Assembly (NCBI RefSeq): GCF_001874145.1
Contig: NZ_MPCX01000013.1
Coordinates: forward strand, 1 to 64,000
Reading direction: 5' to 3'
DNA from: Lacinutrix sp. MedPE-SW
Lineage (GTDB): Bacteria > Bacteroidota > Bacteroidia > Flavobacteriales > Flavobacteriaceae
DNA length: 64,000 nucleotides
Part shown: positions 43,425 to 51,533 of the stretch, one piece after another
How positions within the stretch are numbered: the stretch's first letter is position 1
Layout: each line of letters starts with the position of its first letter
Notes under the pieces: model-generated
The model's database searches: none
Told to the model about the DNA's origin: nothing
What the model saw: only the letters and a program-made list of their open reading frames with translations
Position numbers and translations under genes: made by a program

Positions 43425-44624
43425 ATGAAATTATTAGAAAAAGAAATAAAAAATAACGTTTTAGATTCAATGATTACTATTATTGAAGCTAAAAGAGAAC
43501 AAATTATAGAAGAAAACAAAAAAGACTTAGAAGCTTTCAATAATAATGATCAAGCTTTGTATGATAGATTAGTTGTAGACTCTACAAAGGTAGATGGTAT
43601 GATAAAAGCTATTAAAGAAGTTAGAGATCAAGACGATCCAGTAAACAATACAATATCTAACATTACTTTAGATAGTGGTTTAAAAATAAAAAATAAAACA
43701 GCACCATTTGGTACTATTTTAATTATTTACGAATCTAGACCAGATGTTACAATAGAAGCAGCTGTACTTGCATTTAAAGCCAATAATAAAATACTTTTAA
43801 AAGGTGGTAAAGAAGCAATACATAGTAACAAATTTCTTGAAAAATGCTGGCATCAAGCATTAAAAGAAAATAACCTTTCTAAAGACTGGATTAAACTACT
43901 TCACCTTAACCGTACAGAAACTCAAGAGTATTTAAAAAACCCACCAGAAAAAATAGATTTAATTGTACCAAGAGGTGGCGAGCGATTAATTCGTTTTGTT
44001 AAAGAACACGCTACATGTGCTGTTTTAGTTAGTGGTAGAGGAAACAACTTTTTATATGTCGATAAAAACGCCGACTGGCTTAAAGCTGTAAAAGTTATTA
44101 TTAATGCAAAAACCGATAAGATCTCAGGTTGCAACGCTTTAGATAAAGTATTAATAGATAAAAACATACCAGATTACCAGAAAAAAGTTAACGAACTCGA
44201 AACCATGCTTAACAAATTAGGTGTAGATATTTTAGTTGACAAAAAAGTAAGTGAAATTTTAGATGAAACTGAAATTGAAAACAGAGACATTTGGTATGAA
44301 GAATTTTTAGCAATGAAAATTTTACTAGCCGAAGTAGACAATGAAGATACTGCCATTAATATGATTAATACGTATTCTGGCGGTCATTCATCATCAATTA
44401 TAACTGAAGATGAATCTACAGCAAAAAAATTCATGCAACAGGTAGATAGTGCAGCAGTTTACCATAATGCTTCAACCCGTTTTACAGATGGCGGACAAAT
44501 GGGAGTTGGTGCAGAACTTGCAATTAGTACAGATAAATTGCACCATCGTGGTCCACTAGGACTAAAACAATTAGTAACAAATAAGTACTATGTATTTGGT
44601 GATGGACACGTAAGAACAAATTAA
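43425..44624 (+). CDS. proA: glutamate-5-semialdehyde dehydrogenase (gamma-glutamyl phosphate reductase)
   Basis: ProA reduces gamma-glutamyl phosphate, the product of ProB, to glutamate semialdehyde. The 399-residue protein matches the family: APFGTILIIYESRPDVTIEAAVLAFKANNKILLKGGKEA, LIVPRGGERLIRFV, NAKTDKISGCNALDKVLI with the catalytic Cys in a GCNA context (SGCNALD), and YHNASTRFTDGGQMGVGAELAIST. It is the last gene of proCBA. A 112-bp gap separates it from rpoD. Confidence 0.96.
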   Translation: MKLLEKEIKNNVLDSMITIIEAKREQIIEENKKDLEAFNNNDQALYDRLVVDSTKVDGMIKAIKEVRDQDDPVNNTISNITLDSGLKIKNKTAPFGTILIIYESRPDVTIEAAVLAFKANNKILLKGGKEAIHSNKFLEKCWHQALKENNLSKDWIKLLHLNRTETQEYLKNPPEKIDLIVPRGGERLIRFVKEHATCAVLVSGRGNNFLYVDKNADWLKAVKVIINAKTDKISGCNALDKVLIDKNIPDYQKKVNELETMLNKLGVDILVDKKVSEILDETEIENRDIWYEEFLAMKILLAEVDNEDTAINMINTYSGGHSSSIITEDESTAKKFMQQVDSAAVYHNASTRFTDGGQMGVGAELAISTDKLHHRGPLGLKQLVTNKYYVFGDGHVRTN

Positions 44625-44736
44625 TTTTAAAAAAATAAATAAATTTTTTGTAACAAAATGTAACCTTTCTGCGTATAAGTATTGATAGCAAAATATTCAC
44701 GCTCATTTTCTGGGCACAAATCATATAATTATTTAA

Positions 44737-45600
44737 ATGAGACAACTTAAAATTACCAAGCAGGTAACCAACCGTGAGACCGCGTCATTAGACAAATACC
44801 TACAAGAAATTGGAAAAGTTGACTTAATTACCGCAGACGAAGAAGTAGAATTAGCACAACGTATTAAAGCAGGCGACCAAGTTGCTCTTGAAAAGTTGAC
44901 TAAAGCTAACTTACGTTTCGTTGTATCGGTAGCTAAGCAATACCAAAATCAAGGTTTAACGTTACCAGATTTAATAAACGAAGGTAATTTAGGTTTAATT
45001 AAAGCCGCACAACGTTTTGATGAAACTCGTGGTTTTAAATTTATCTCTTATGCTGTATGGTGGATTCGTCAATCTATCTTACAAGCTTTAGCAGAACAAT
45101 CTCGTATTGTGCGTTTACCACTTAACAAGATTGGATCTATTAATAAAATAAACAAAACTTTTGCTTTTCTTGAGCAAGCACATGAGCGTCCGCCAAGTGC
45201 AGAAGAAATTGCAAAAGAGTTAGATATGACTATTAATGACGTTAAAGAATCTATGAAAAATTCTGGACGCCACGTATCTATGGATGCGCCTTTAGTAGAA
45301 GGTGAAGATTCTAACCTTTACGATGTATTGAATTCTGGTGAGTCACCAAACCCAGATCGTGAACTTTTACACGAATCTTTACGTACAGAAATTGAACGTG
45401 CACTTGAGACTTTAACACCTCGTGAGGCAGACGTTATACGCTTATACTTTGGTTTAGGTAACCAACACCCAATGACTTTAGAAGAAATTGGTGAAACTTT
45501 TGATTTAACTCGTGAACGTGTTAGACAAATTAAAGAAAAAGCAATACGTAGATTAAAACACACTTCTAGAAGTAAAATACTAAAAACATATCTTGGATAG
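44737..45600 (+). CDS. rpoD: primary RNA polymerase sigma factor (sigma-70 family)
   Basis: The 287-residue protein is the Bacteroidetes type of housekeeping sigma factor. It lacks the acidic region 1.1 and begins almost directly with region 1.2 ([27 protein letters not shown]). Region 2 is intact ([57 protein letters not shown]). Region 3 and region 4 follow ([15 protein letters not shown], then [29 protein letters not shown]). It should recognise the TTG/TAnnTTTG promoters found through this window. It is followed by two tandem hairpins. Confidence 0.97.
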   Translation: MRQLKITKQVTNRETASLDKYLQEIGKVDLITADEEVELAQRIKAGDQVALEKLTKANLRFVVSVAKQYQNQGLTLPDLINEGNLGLIKAAQRFDETRGFKFISYAVWWIRQSILQALAEQSRIVRLPLNKIGSINKINKTFAFLEQAHERPPSAEEIAKELDMTINDVKESMKNSGRHVSMDAPLVEGEDSNLYDVLNSGESPNPDRELLHESLRTEIERALETLTPREADVIRLYFGLGNQHPMTLEEIGETFDLTRERVRQIKEKAIRRLKHTSRSKILKTYLG

Positions 45601-45680
45601 TTTTCAAGCATTTTAAAATGTAATAAAACTATTTACGCTTTTTAATAAATTAATTATGTTTATTAAAATGAAAAATAACT

Positions 45681-45708
45681 AACAGTTATTCATAACTGTT
45701 CGTTTTTT
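45681..45708 (+). terminator. palindromic rho-independent terminator of rpoD
   Basis: AACAGTTAT and ATAACTGTT form a perfect 20-bp palindrome with two central bases. It is followed by CGTTTTTT. Confidence 0.75.
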
Positions 45709-45714
45709 GATTGA

Positions 45715-45750
45715 TGAAGAACCCAGAGCTGATTACTCTGGGTTCACTCA
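45715..45750 (+). other. strong hairpin without T-tail between rpoD and the BLUF gene
   Basis: GAACCCAGAG (45719-45728) pairs with CTCTGGGTTC (45736-45745) around CTGATTA. Outer TGA/TCA bases extend the stem past a small internal loop. The following bases, ACTCATTTAT, are not a T-run. It could be a backup terminator or a 3'-end stabiliser. Confidence 0.55.
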
Positions 45751-45815
45751 TTTATATATCAAAAATTCACCACTACCAATATAAAATTTTATATTTACAC
45801 ACTAATTAACACATT

Positions 45816-46223
45816 ATGTTAAAAACTATCTGTTATAAAAGTCAAACTAATCCTGTACTTACCCTAATTGATTTTGAAGCGCTTTTTAACCAAACGCAAC
45901 AGAAAAACAATAACAATAATATTACCGGTGTTTTAGTAAATAAAAATGATATCTTTTTTCAAATTTTAGAAGGCGATTCTATACTATTAGACGCTGTTTA
46001 TGAAAAAATCAAAAAAGATCATAGGCACTCAAAAATTACAGAGCTGTTAAACAAACCAATAAAGCAAGTATGTTTTAAGTCTTTTGATATTGGATACTCA
46101 GTAATAAACGACACTGAAACCCTATATAGTTTACATCGTTTTGTAAAAACATTACAAGATAATAATATAGAAAATAGTGATTTCTTTTTTAAAATAATTG
46201 AATCGCTTTTGTATGAAAATTAA
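45816..46223 (+). CDS. stand-alone BLUF (blue-light, FAD) domain protein
   Basis: The 135-residue protein aligns with BLUF photoreceptors. Tyr7 (TICYKS) is the conserved flavin-proximal Tyr. Asn35 in NITGVLV holds the flavin. Gln49 in FFQILEG is the switching Gln. The usual Trp and Met of the F..W.M motif are replaced, giving FKSFDIG with Phe90 and Ile92. After the roughly 95-residue domain there are only two short helices and no output domain. It may act by binding a partner protein. A near-consensus -7 box (TATATTTA, 45790-45797) is upstream. FAD binding is inferred. Confidence 0.85.
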   Translation: MLKTICYKSQTNPVLTLIDFEALFNQTQQKNNNNNITGVLVNKNDIFFQILEGDSILLDAVYEKIKKDHRHSKITELLNKPIKQVCFKSFDIGYSVINDTETLYSLHRFVKTLQDNNIENSDFFFKIIESLLYEN

Positions 46224-46238
46224 TAAGTTGTAGTTTTG
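46208..46238 (+). promoter_or_regulatory. Bacteroidetes-type promoter for rpe (TTTG-N19-TAGTTTTG)
   Basis: A TTTG at 46208-46211 and a perfect -7 box at 46231-46238 are spaced by 19 bp. It overlaps the end of the BLUF gene. Transcription would start about 20 bp before the rpe ATG. Confidence 0.7.
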
Positions 46239-46263
46239 AAAAAACAACACAAAACTAAAAAAA

Positions 46264-46926
46264 ATGTCTGAAAAATTAATAGCACCTTCGATGCTTGCTG
46301 CCGATTTTGGCAATCTACAACGCGATACAGAAATGGTTAATAATAGTGATGCCGATTGGTTTCACATTGATGTGATGGATGGTCATTTTGTACCAAACAT
46401 CTCTTATGGTATGCCAGTTATTCAAGCAATAAAAAAACATGCTACAAAACCATTAGATGTTCATTTAATGATTGAAAAGCCAGAACGATATATTGAAGAG
46501 TTTGCTAAAGTAGGAGCAGATATTATTACTGTTCACCACGAATCTACAGTACATTTACATAGAACGTTAAGACAAATAAAAGATGCTGGTTGTAAAGCTG
46601 GTGTTGTTTTAAACATAACTACACCTGTCTCTGTATTAGAAGATATTTTACCAGAATGTTATATGGTATTATTAATGTCTATTAACCCAGGTTTTGGCGG
46701 GCAAAAATTTGAAGACGTTACCTACCAACGTATAAAGAAACTACGTAAAATGATAGACGAGCAAGGTTTAGATACTAAAATTGAAATTGATGGTGGTGTA
46801 ACAGATAAAAATATTAAACAATTAGTAGACGCTGGAGCAGATGTTTTTGTCGCTGGAAGCCACGTTTTTAAAAGTAGTAACCAACCAGAAACTATTAAAA
46901 ATTTAAAAGCTTTAGCAAATAGTTAA
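46264..46926 (+). CDS. rpe: ribulose-phosphate 3-epimerase
   Basis: The enzyme interconverts ribulose 5-phosphate and xylulose 5-phosphate in the pentose phosphate pathway. The 220-residue TIM barrel shows IAPSMLAADFGNL at the start. FHIDVMDGHFVPNISYG contains metal His and catalytic Asp, and LDVHLMIEKPERYIEEF follows. VLLMSINPGFGGQKF and IEIDGGVTDKNI complete the active site, and DVFVAGSHVFK binds phosphate. It has its own promoter and ends 8 bp from the convergent dehydratase gene. Confidence 0.97.
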   Translation: MSEKLIAPSMLAADFGNLQRDTEMVNNSDADWFHIDVMDGHFVPNISYGMPVIQAIKKHATKPLDVHLMIEKPERYIEEFAKVGADIITVHHESTVHLHRTLRQIKDAGCKAGVVLNITTPVSVLEDILPECYMVLLMSINPGFGGQKFEDVTYQRIKKLRKMIDEQGLDTKIEIDGGVTDKNIKQLVDAGADVFVAGSHVFKSSNQPETIKNLKALANS

Positions 46927-46934
46927 GCGTTTTT

Positions 46935-47870
46935 TTAAAATGGTAATGCACTTAAATCTACATTACCACCAGATAATATTACACCAATTTTTTTATTAGA
47001 GAATTGGTGTTTTTCTTTAATAATAGCTGCTAATGTTGTTGCACTCGAGGTTTCTACTACAAGCTTTAAACGTTCGTAAATTAAACGCATAGCATCAATA
47101 ATTTCGGTTTCTTCTACTCTTACAATTTGTTTTACATGTTGCTGTATTATAGGAAAATTTATATCTCCCAATTGTGTTCTTAAACCGTCGGCAATAGTGT
47201 TTACCGTTTCATTAGTTTCAATTTTACCACTTATAAGTGATCTGTAAGCATCATCTGCTTCTATTGGTTCTGCACCAACAACTTCACAATCACTTTTAAA
47301 ATAATGTGCAGCTAATGCTGTACCAGCTATTAAACCGCCACCACCAACTGGAGACACTATTATGTCTAAATTATTATAATCTTCAAGCAACTCTATAGTA
47401 GCAGTACTATTTCCTAAAATAACATTTATATCGTTAGATGGATGTACAAAAGTAGCGCCCGTATGTTTAGAGATTTTAGCAGCTTCTCGTTCTCTTGCTA
47501 TAACTGTAGAATCACACTCTGTAATTACACCATTATAACCTAAAACAGCGTTCTTTTTTACTTGTGGTGCATTTTTAGGCATAACTATATTGGCTGTAAC
47601 ACCTAAGCTTTTTGCTGCCAATGATAAGGCTTGAGCAAAATTACCAGAAGAATGTGTTACAACTCCTTTTTGTTTTTCGGCCTCATTTAACTGCATGATT
47701 GCATTTGTTGCACCGCGCATTTTAAATGCCCCCATTTTTTGAAAGTTTTCACACTTAAAATACAACTCTGCTCCTACTATTTCATTTATTAATCTAGAGG
47801 TTAATACAGGTGTTTTATGTATATAAGCTTGTATATTATTGTAAACGTTTAAAAGTGTGTCTTTATTCAT
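46935..47870 (-). CDS. PLP-dependent threonine/serine dehydratase (serine racemase family)
   Basis: The 311-residue fold-type II protein has the Schiff-base Lys in GAFKMRGATNAI. Also present are THSSGNFAQALSLAAKSLG (substrate carboxylate loop), SPVGGGGLIAGTALA (the glycine-rich PLP phosphate loop) and VILSGGNVDL at the C-terminus. It lacks the regulatory ACT domain of biosynthetic IlvA, so it resembles catabolic threonine dehydratase or serine racemase. The activity cannot be decided from sequence. It lies 11 bp after the MtfA-like gene. Confidence 0.9.
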   Translation of the reverse strand: MNKDTLLNVYNNIQAYIHKTPVLTSRLINEIVGAELYFKCENFQKMGAFKMRGATNAIMQLNEAEKQKGVVTHSSGNFAQALSLAAKSLGVTANIVMPKNAPQVKKNAVLGYNGVITECDSTVIAREREAAKISKHTGATFVHPSNDINVILGNSTATIELLEDYNNLDIIVSPVGGGGLIAGTALAAHYFKSDCEVVGAEPIEADDAYRSLISGKIETNETVNTIADGLRTQLGDINFPIIQQHVKQIVRVEETEIIDAMRLIYERLKLVVETSSATTLAAIIKEKHQFSNKKIGVILSGGNVDLSALPF

Positions 47871-47881
47871 ATTACATGCAA

Positions 47882-48775
47882 TTAATATCCCGCAAAGTTA
47901 AAGTTAAGCATTTCTTTAACCTTTAAATATATTATTGGAAATTGAGATTTAAACTCTGAAGGCGTCTCGATAAAATTTTCTACTAAAACAGATATAAATT
48001 CAAATTGATTTTCAAAAGCATAATTTCTAAAATATCCTGAATTTATTATTTTATTTTTTAGTCTATTATCTTTTTCAATTAGCGAGGTTAACTCTTGAAA
48101 AGAATCTAAAAAAATTGCTGCACTTGTACTATAGCGTCTGGATTTTAAAAAGGTAAAGTGCATAGCATGTATACATTCATGAACTCCAAGGTTTATGTTG
48201 TCGTTTTCTATTTTGTAGCCTTTTTCAAAATCTTCCCATGAGAAAACCAAGGCATTAAAACGCAAGTTAAACTCTCCTTTATGTAATTGGTTATTTATAG
48301 AAGAAAAATATGCTTTCTCGTAAATTACAATTTTTTCTACTACATCTATTTTATATTCTCTAAAACCAAAAGTAAGCTTTGTTGCAGTAGCTGCAATTAA
48401 AACTTTCATTTTTGTAGTAATTTCAACGTCTTTACCTATAAACTCCCAATTATTTATAAAATATTGAATGCGATGATCGAAGTTTTTTTGTTCTAACGGA
48501 TTTAATTTTTTATAAAATAAAAATTCTTGTTCTAATATAGGTTTATAGGCTTTTGGAAGTGTTTTTCTATTAATATAAAAATGAGTAAAAAATTGTTTTT
48601 TAGTTATAAACTCTACTCTTGCCATTTCAAAAAAGCCAAAGAAACTTTTAAACACAACAATTATTGTAAGTAGTGCTGTAACTACACCTAAAATAATAAG
48701 GATTATTTTAAATACTAAAGGAGCTTCTTTTTCTTTAAATAAAAAATAAACGACATATAGTATTTTTAAACTCAT
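47882..48775 (-). CDS. MtfA-like zinc-dependent peptidase (M90 family), membrane-anchored
   Basis: The 297-residue protein has hydrophobic N-terminal segments (about 20-45). Its MtfA-like domain contains INRKTLPKAYKPILEQEFLFYKKLNPLEQKNFDHRI and VLIAATATKLTFGF. The active site GVHECIHAMHF gives HExxH, and a downstream ENQFEFISVLVENFIETP gives the third-ligand Glu region. E. coli MtfA is an aminopeptidase linked to the Mlc regulator. The membrane segment here suggests a different placement. It starts 12 bp downstream of tRNA-Arg. Confidence 0.85.
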   Translation of the reverse strand: MSLKILYVVYFLFKEKEAPLVFKIILIILGVVTALLTIIVVFKSFFGFFEMARVEFITKKQFFTHFYINRKTLPKAYKPILEQEFLFYKKLNPLEQKNFDHRIQYFINNWEFIGKDVEITTKMKVLIAATATKLTFGFREYKIDVVEKIVIYEKAYFSSINNQLHKGEFNLRFNALVFSWEDFEKGYKIENDNINLGVHECIHAMHFTFLKSRRYSTSAAIFLDSFQELTSLIEKDNRLKNKIINSGYFRNYAFENQFEFISVLVENFIETPSEFKSQFPIIYLKVKEMLNFNFAGY

Positions 48776-48787
48776 ATTCTTTATTTG

Positions 48788-48861
48788 TGACTGTGATAGG
48801 AGTCGAACCTACAACCGCTGGAGCCGAAATCCAGTACTCTATCCAGTTGAGCTACACAGCC
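48788..48861 (-). tRNA. tRNA-Arg (anticodon UCG)
   Basis: The minus-strand cloverleaf is complete over 74 nt. The acceptor stem GGCTGTG pairs with CACAGTC (one G-T pair), the D arm contains AGCTCAACTGGATAGAG, the anticodon stem CTGGA/TCCAG encloses loop TTTCGGC, and the T arm contains GGTTCGACTCC. The anticodon is TCG, reading CGN Arg codons. CCA is not encoded. Confidence 0.96.
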
Positions 48862-48880
48862 AATAGATTTTAACTATTAA

Positions 48881-49330
48881 TTATGCTAATTTGCTTTTTA
48901 CAATATTAGATATTGTTTTACCATCTGCCCTACCTGCAACAGCTTGGTTAACTACACCCATTACTTTGCCCATATCTTTCATGCCTTCTGCACCTGTTTT
49001 TGTAATTGCATCTTCTACAAGTTTACCAATTTCTTCTTCACTCATAGCTTCTGGTAAAAACTGAGAAATCACTTTTGCTTCGGCTAATTCTGGTTGAGCT
49101 AAATCTTCTCTACCTTGCTCTATAAATATAGCTGCACTGTCTTTACGTTGTTTTACTTGTTTTTGAAGAATTTTCATCTCTTGTTCTTCTGTAAGTTCTT
49201 CTTTCGCTCCGCTTTCGGTTTGCGCCAATAATATAGCAGATTTTACTGCACGTAAAGCTGTTAAGGCTGTTTGGTCTTTACTTTTCATTGCCTCTTTTAA
49301 GGCTGTCATTATGTTTTTTGATAAACTCAT
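48881..49330 (-). CDS. GatB/YqeY domain protein
   Basis: The product from Met34 of the track ORF (49330) is 149 residues, the usual YqeY length (MSLSKNIMTALKEAMKSKD). Family motifs are ALRAVKSAILLAQTE, EQEMKILQKQVKQRKDSAAIF, AEAKVISQFLPEAMSEEEI and DMGKVMGVVNQAVAGRADGKTISNIVKSKL. The domain is the tail domain of the tRNA-dependent amidotransferase; the stand-alone function is not clear. The longer track start includes a near -7 box (minus-strand TATCTTCG, 49352-49359), which argues for the shorter form. It lies just upstream of tRNA-Arg. Confidence 0.92.
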   Translation of the reverse strand: MSLSKNIMTALKEAMKSKDQTALTALRAVKSAILLAQTESGAKEELTEEQEMKILQKQVKQRKDSAAIFIEQGREDLAQPELAEAKVISQFLPEAMSEEEIGKLVEDAITKTGAEGMKDMGKVMGVVNQAVAGRADGKTISNIVKSKLA

Positions 49331-49414
49331 TTTTGAAAATTTTAATGAATACGAAGATAGGAAAAAGTATACATTAAAGAGTTGTGAGTTACTATAAATA
49401 CAATTGCCTTTAGC

Positions 49415-49453
49415 AAATAAAAAACCCAAAACGTTGAGGGCCGTTTTGGGTTG
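49415..49453 (-). terminator. rho-independent terminator after ftsZ
   Basis: On the minus strand AACCCAAAACG pairs with CGTTTTGGGTT and continues into a T-run. It closes the dcw cluster transcript. Confidence 0.88.
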
Positions 49454-49493
49454 AGGATGATTAAACTTAAATTATTTTGTTAATCAATATTAT

Positions 49494-51476
49494 CTAATCA
49501 ACATTATCATGTAAGAACGAATTATTGTTTCTTAGTTGAATATCGTCATTATCATCTATACTTAAACTTGTTTTTGACACATTAGTTTCAGATGAAGAAT
49601 GTTTAGTTTCATCAAGATTTAAACCTTGACGTTTGTAAGCTGGAATTTTTTCTATATCATCAATTTTTGAAGTATTGAATTTATGGTTAAATGACTTCAT
49701 TTTTTGACGTCTAGCATCTGCTCTTTCTTTTAAAATATCTGAAATTGAACTATTCATAGGATCTAAATCCTCTTCGGCTACCGTTGTTGTTTCTTCTGGT
49801 GAAACTACTTTCTTTTCGAATACAATTTCTTCATCTACAACTTCTTCTACTTTAACTTGTTTAGAGTTTTTATTTAAAGTTGCGTTAGCTTCATTATAAT
49901 CTTCTAATGTATAACGTACTTGCTCATCTTCACGAACTTCTGTTATTGGTATTAACTCAACAGGTTCATTTACTTCAATGTCATTTAAGTCGTGAACTAT
50001 ATTTGTTTGGGTTCTTGTTTCTTCAGTTTCAATAGTTTCTTCATTAATAGGCATATCGAAACTTAAAGTAATTTGCTTCTTATCTTCTATTGATTCGTCT
50101 TCTTCAACCTCAACTTCAATTTTACTTTCTTGAGTGTTTGTTGATGTAATTGTGAATTCTTGATCTGTGTTAAATGTAGCCACAACTTCATCATAAACAA
50201 CATCGATATTTTTAATAACTTCTGTTGTAGGAATCATGCCTAAATCTTCTAAAGAAACACTACGTTGTTTATTTATTAAATCCATTTCCATTTTACTTAG
50301 AGAATCTTCTGTGTCTTCATCTAAGTTTAAAGTATGTTTAACTACTTTAGGTGGTTCTGGCTTTTCTAGAACAATGTCTGGTGTAATAATCGCTGGTGAA
50401 GCTTCGTTTGGTGTTAAATCTTTTTCTATGCTTTGGTCTTCTTCTAGCGCATGAATTACTTTTTTAGTTTCGGTATTAGAAATTTCATCTTGCTGCTCAA
50501 TATCAAAACCTGTAGCTATAATTGTAACTGCGATAGATTCTTCTAGAGCCTCATCTTCACCAACACCCATAATTATATTAGCACCGTGTCCTGCTTCAGA
50601 TTGAATATGATCGTTTATTTCTCCAATTTCATCAATTGTAATTTCTTGAGAACCAGAAACGATTAGCAACAATACGTTTTTAGCTCCTGTAATTTTATTA
50701 TCGTTTAAAAGTGGAGAATCTAATGCTTTAGCAATTGCATCTTGAGCTCGGTTTTGCCCAGATGATGTTGATGATCCCATTATTGCTGTTCCACTATTAC
50801 TTAGTACTGTTTTAGCATCACGTAAATCAATGTTTTGCGTATAATGGTGAGTTATTACTTCTGCAATACCTCTTGCCGCTGTAGATAAAACTTCGTCTGC
50901 TTTTGAAAAACCTGCTTTAAACCCTAAATTACCGTAAACTTCACGTAATTTATTATTGTTAATTACAATTAACGAATCGACTTCATCACGCAGTTTCTCA
51001 ATACCTTCTTGCGCTTGTTGTATACGCATTTTACCTTCAAATTGAAATGGCATTGTTACTATACCAACTGTTAAAACGTCTAATTCTTTAGCCATTTTAG
51101 CAATTATTGGTGCTGCTCCAGTACCTGTTCCTCCACCCATTCCTGCTGTTATAAATACCATTTTAGTATTTGTACCAAGCATAGATTTAATATCTTCAAA
51201 ACTCTCTACTGCAGATTGCATACCTACTTCTGGATTTGCTCCAGCTCCAAGTCCTTCGGTGAGGTTAACACCTAGTTGGATTTTATTTGGTACTCCACTA
51301 TTTTGAAGTGCTTGGGCATCTGTATTGCAGATTACAAAATCTACTCCTTTGATACCTTGTTGAAACATATGGTTAATAGCGTTGCTACCGCCACCACCAA
51401 CACCAATAACCTTGATGACGTTGGATTGATTTTTAGGTAAATCAAAGGCGATACTTTCGAATTCTTTGTTGCTCAT
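49494..51476 (-). CDS. ftsZ: cell division GTPase FtsZ with long C-terminal extension
   Basis: FtsZ polymerises at midcell to build the division ring. The globular part covers about the first 320 residues: VIGVGGGGSNAINHM, GVDFVICNTDAQAL, FITAGMGGGTGTGAAPIIA (tubulin signature), NNNKLREVYGNLGF and the T7-loop region FDIEQQDE. A Glu/Thr-rich linker of about 290 residues follows. KIPAYKRQGL near residue 613 resembles the usual C-terminal peptide that binds FtsA, but about 40 more residues follow, ending NNSFLHDNVD. At 660 residues it is much longer than the 380-400 typical elsewhere. It is last in the dcw cluster. Confidence 0.98.
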   Translation of the reverse strand: MSNKEFESIAFDLPKNQSNVIKVIGVGGGGSNAINHMFQQGIKGVDFVICNTDAQALQNSGVPNKIQLGVNLTEGLGAGANPEVGMQSAVESFEDIKSMLGTNTKMVFITAGMGGGTGTGAAPIIAKMAKELDVLTVGIVTMPFQFEGKMRIQQAQEGIEKLRDEVDSLIVINNNKLREVYGNLGFKAGFSKADEVLSTAARGIAEVITHHYTQNIDLRDAKTVLSNSGTAIMGSSTSSGQNRAQDAIAKALDSPLLNDNKITGAKNVLLLIVSGSQEITIDEIGEINDHIQSEAGHGANIIMGVGEDEALEESIAVTIIATGFDIEQQDEISNTETKKVIHALEEDQSIEKDLTPNEASPAIITPDIVLEKPEPPKVVKHTLNLDEDTEDSLSKMEMDLINKQRSVSLEDLGMIPTTEVIKNIDVVYDEVVATFNTDQEFTITSTNTQESKIEVEVEEDESIEDKKQITLSFDMPINEETIETEETRTQTNIVHDLNDIEVNEPVELIPITEVREDEQVRYTLEDYNEANATLNKNSKQVKVEEVVDEEIVFEKKVVSPEETTTVAEEDLDPMNSSISDILKERADARRQKMKSFNHKFNTSKIDDIEKIPAYKRQGLNLDETKHSSSETNVSKTSLSIDDNDDIQLRNNNSFLHDNVD

Positions 51477-51533
51477 AAAATTCTATTTATTTGGATCAAT
51501 TGTTTAGGTATTGTAATACCTTTTAATATTTTA

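Noticed and set aside
49201-49225. TTTCGCTCCGCTTTCGG as another copy of the short palindrome
   Set aside because: It shares only a few bases with the core and simply encodes ESGAKEE in the YqeY protein.
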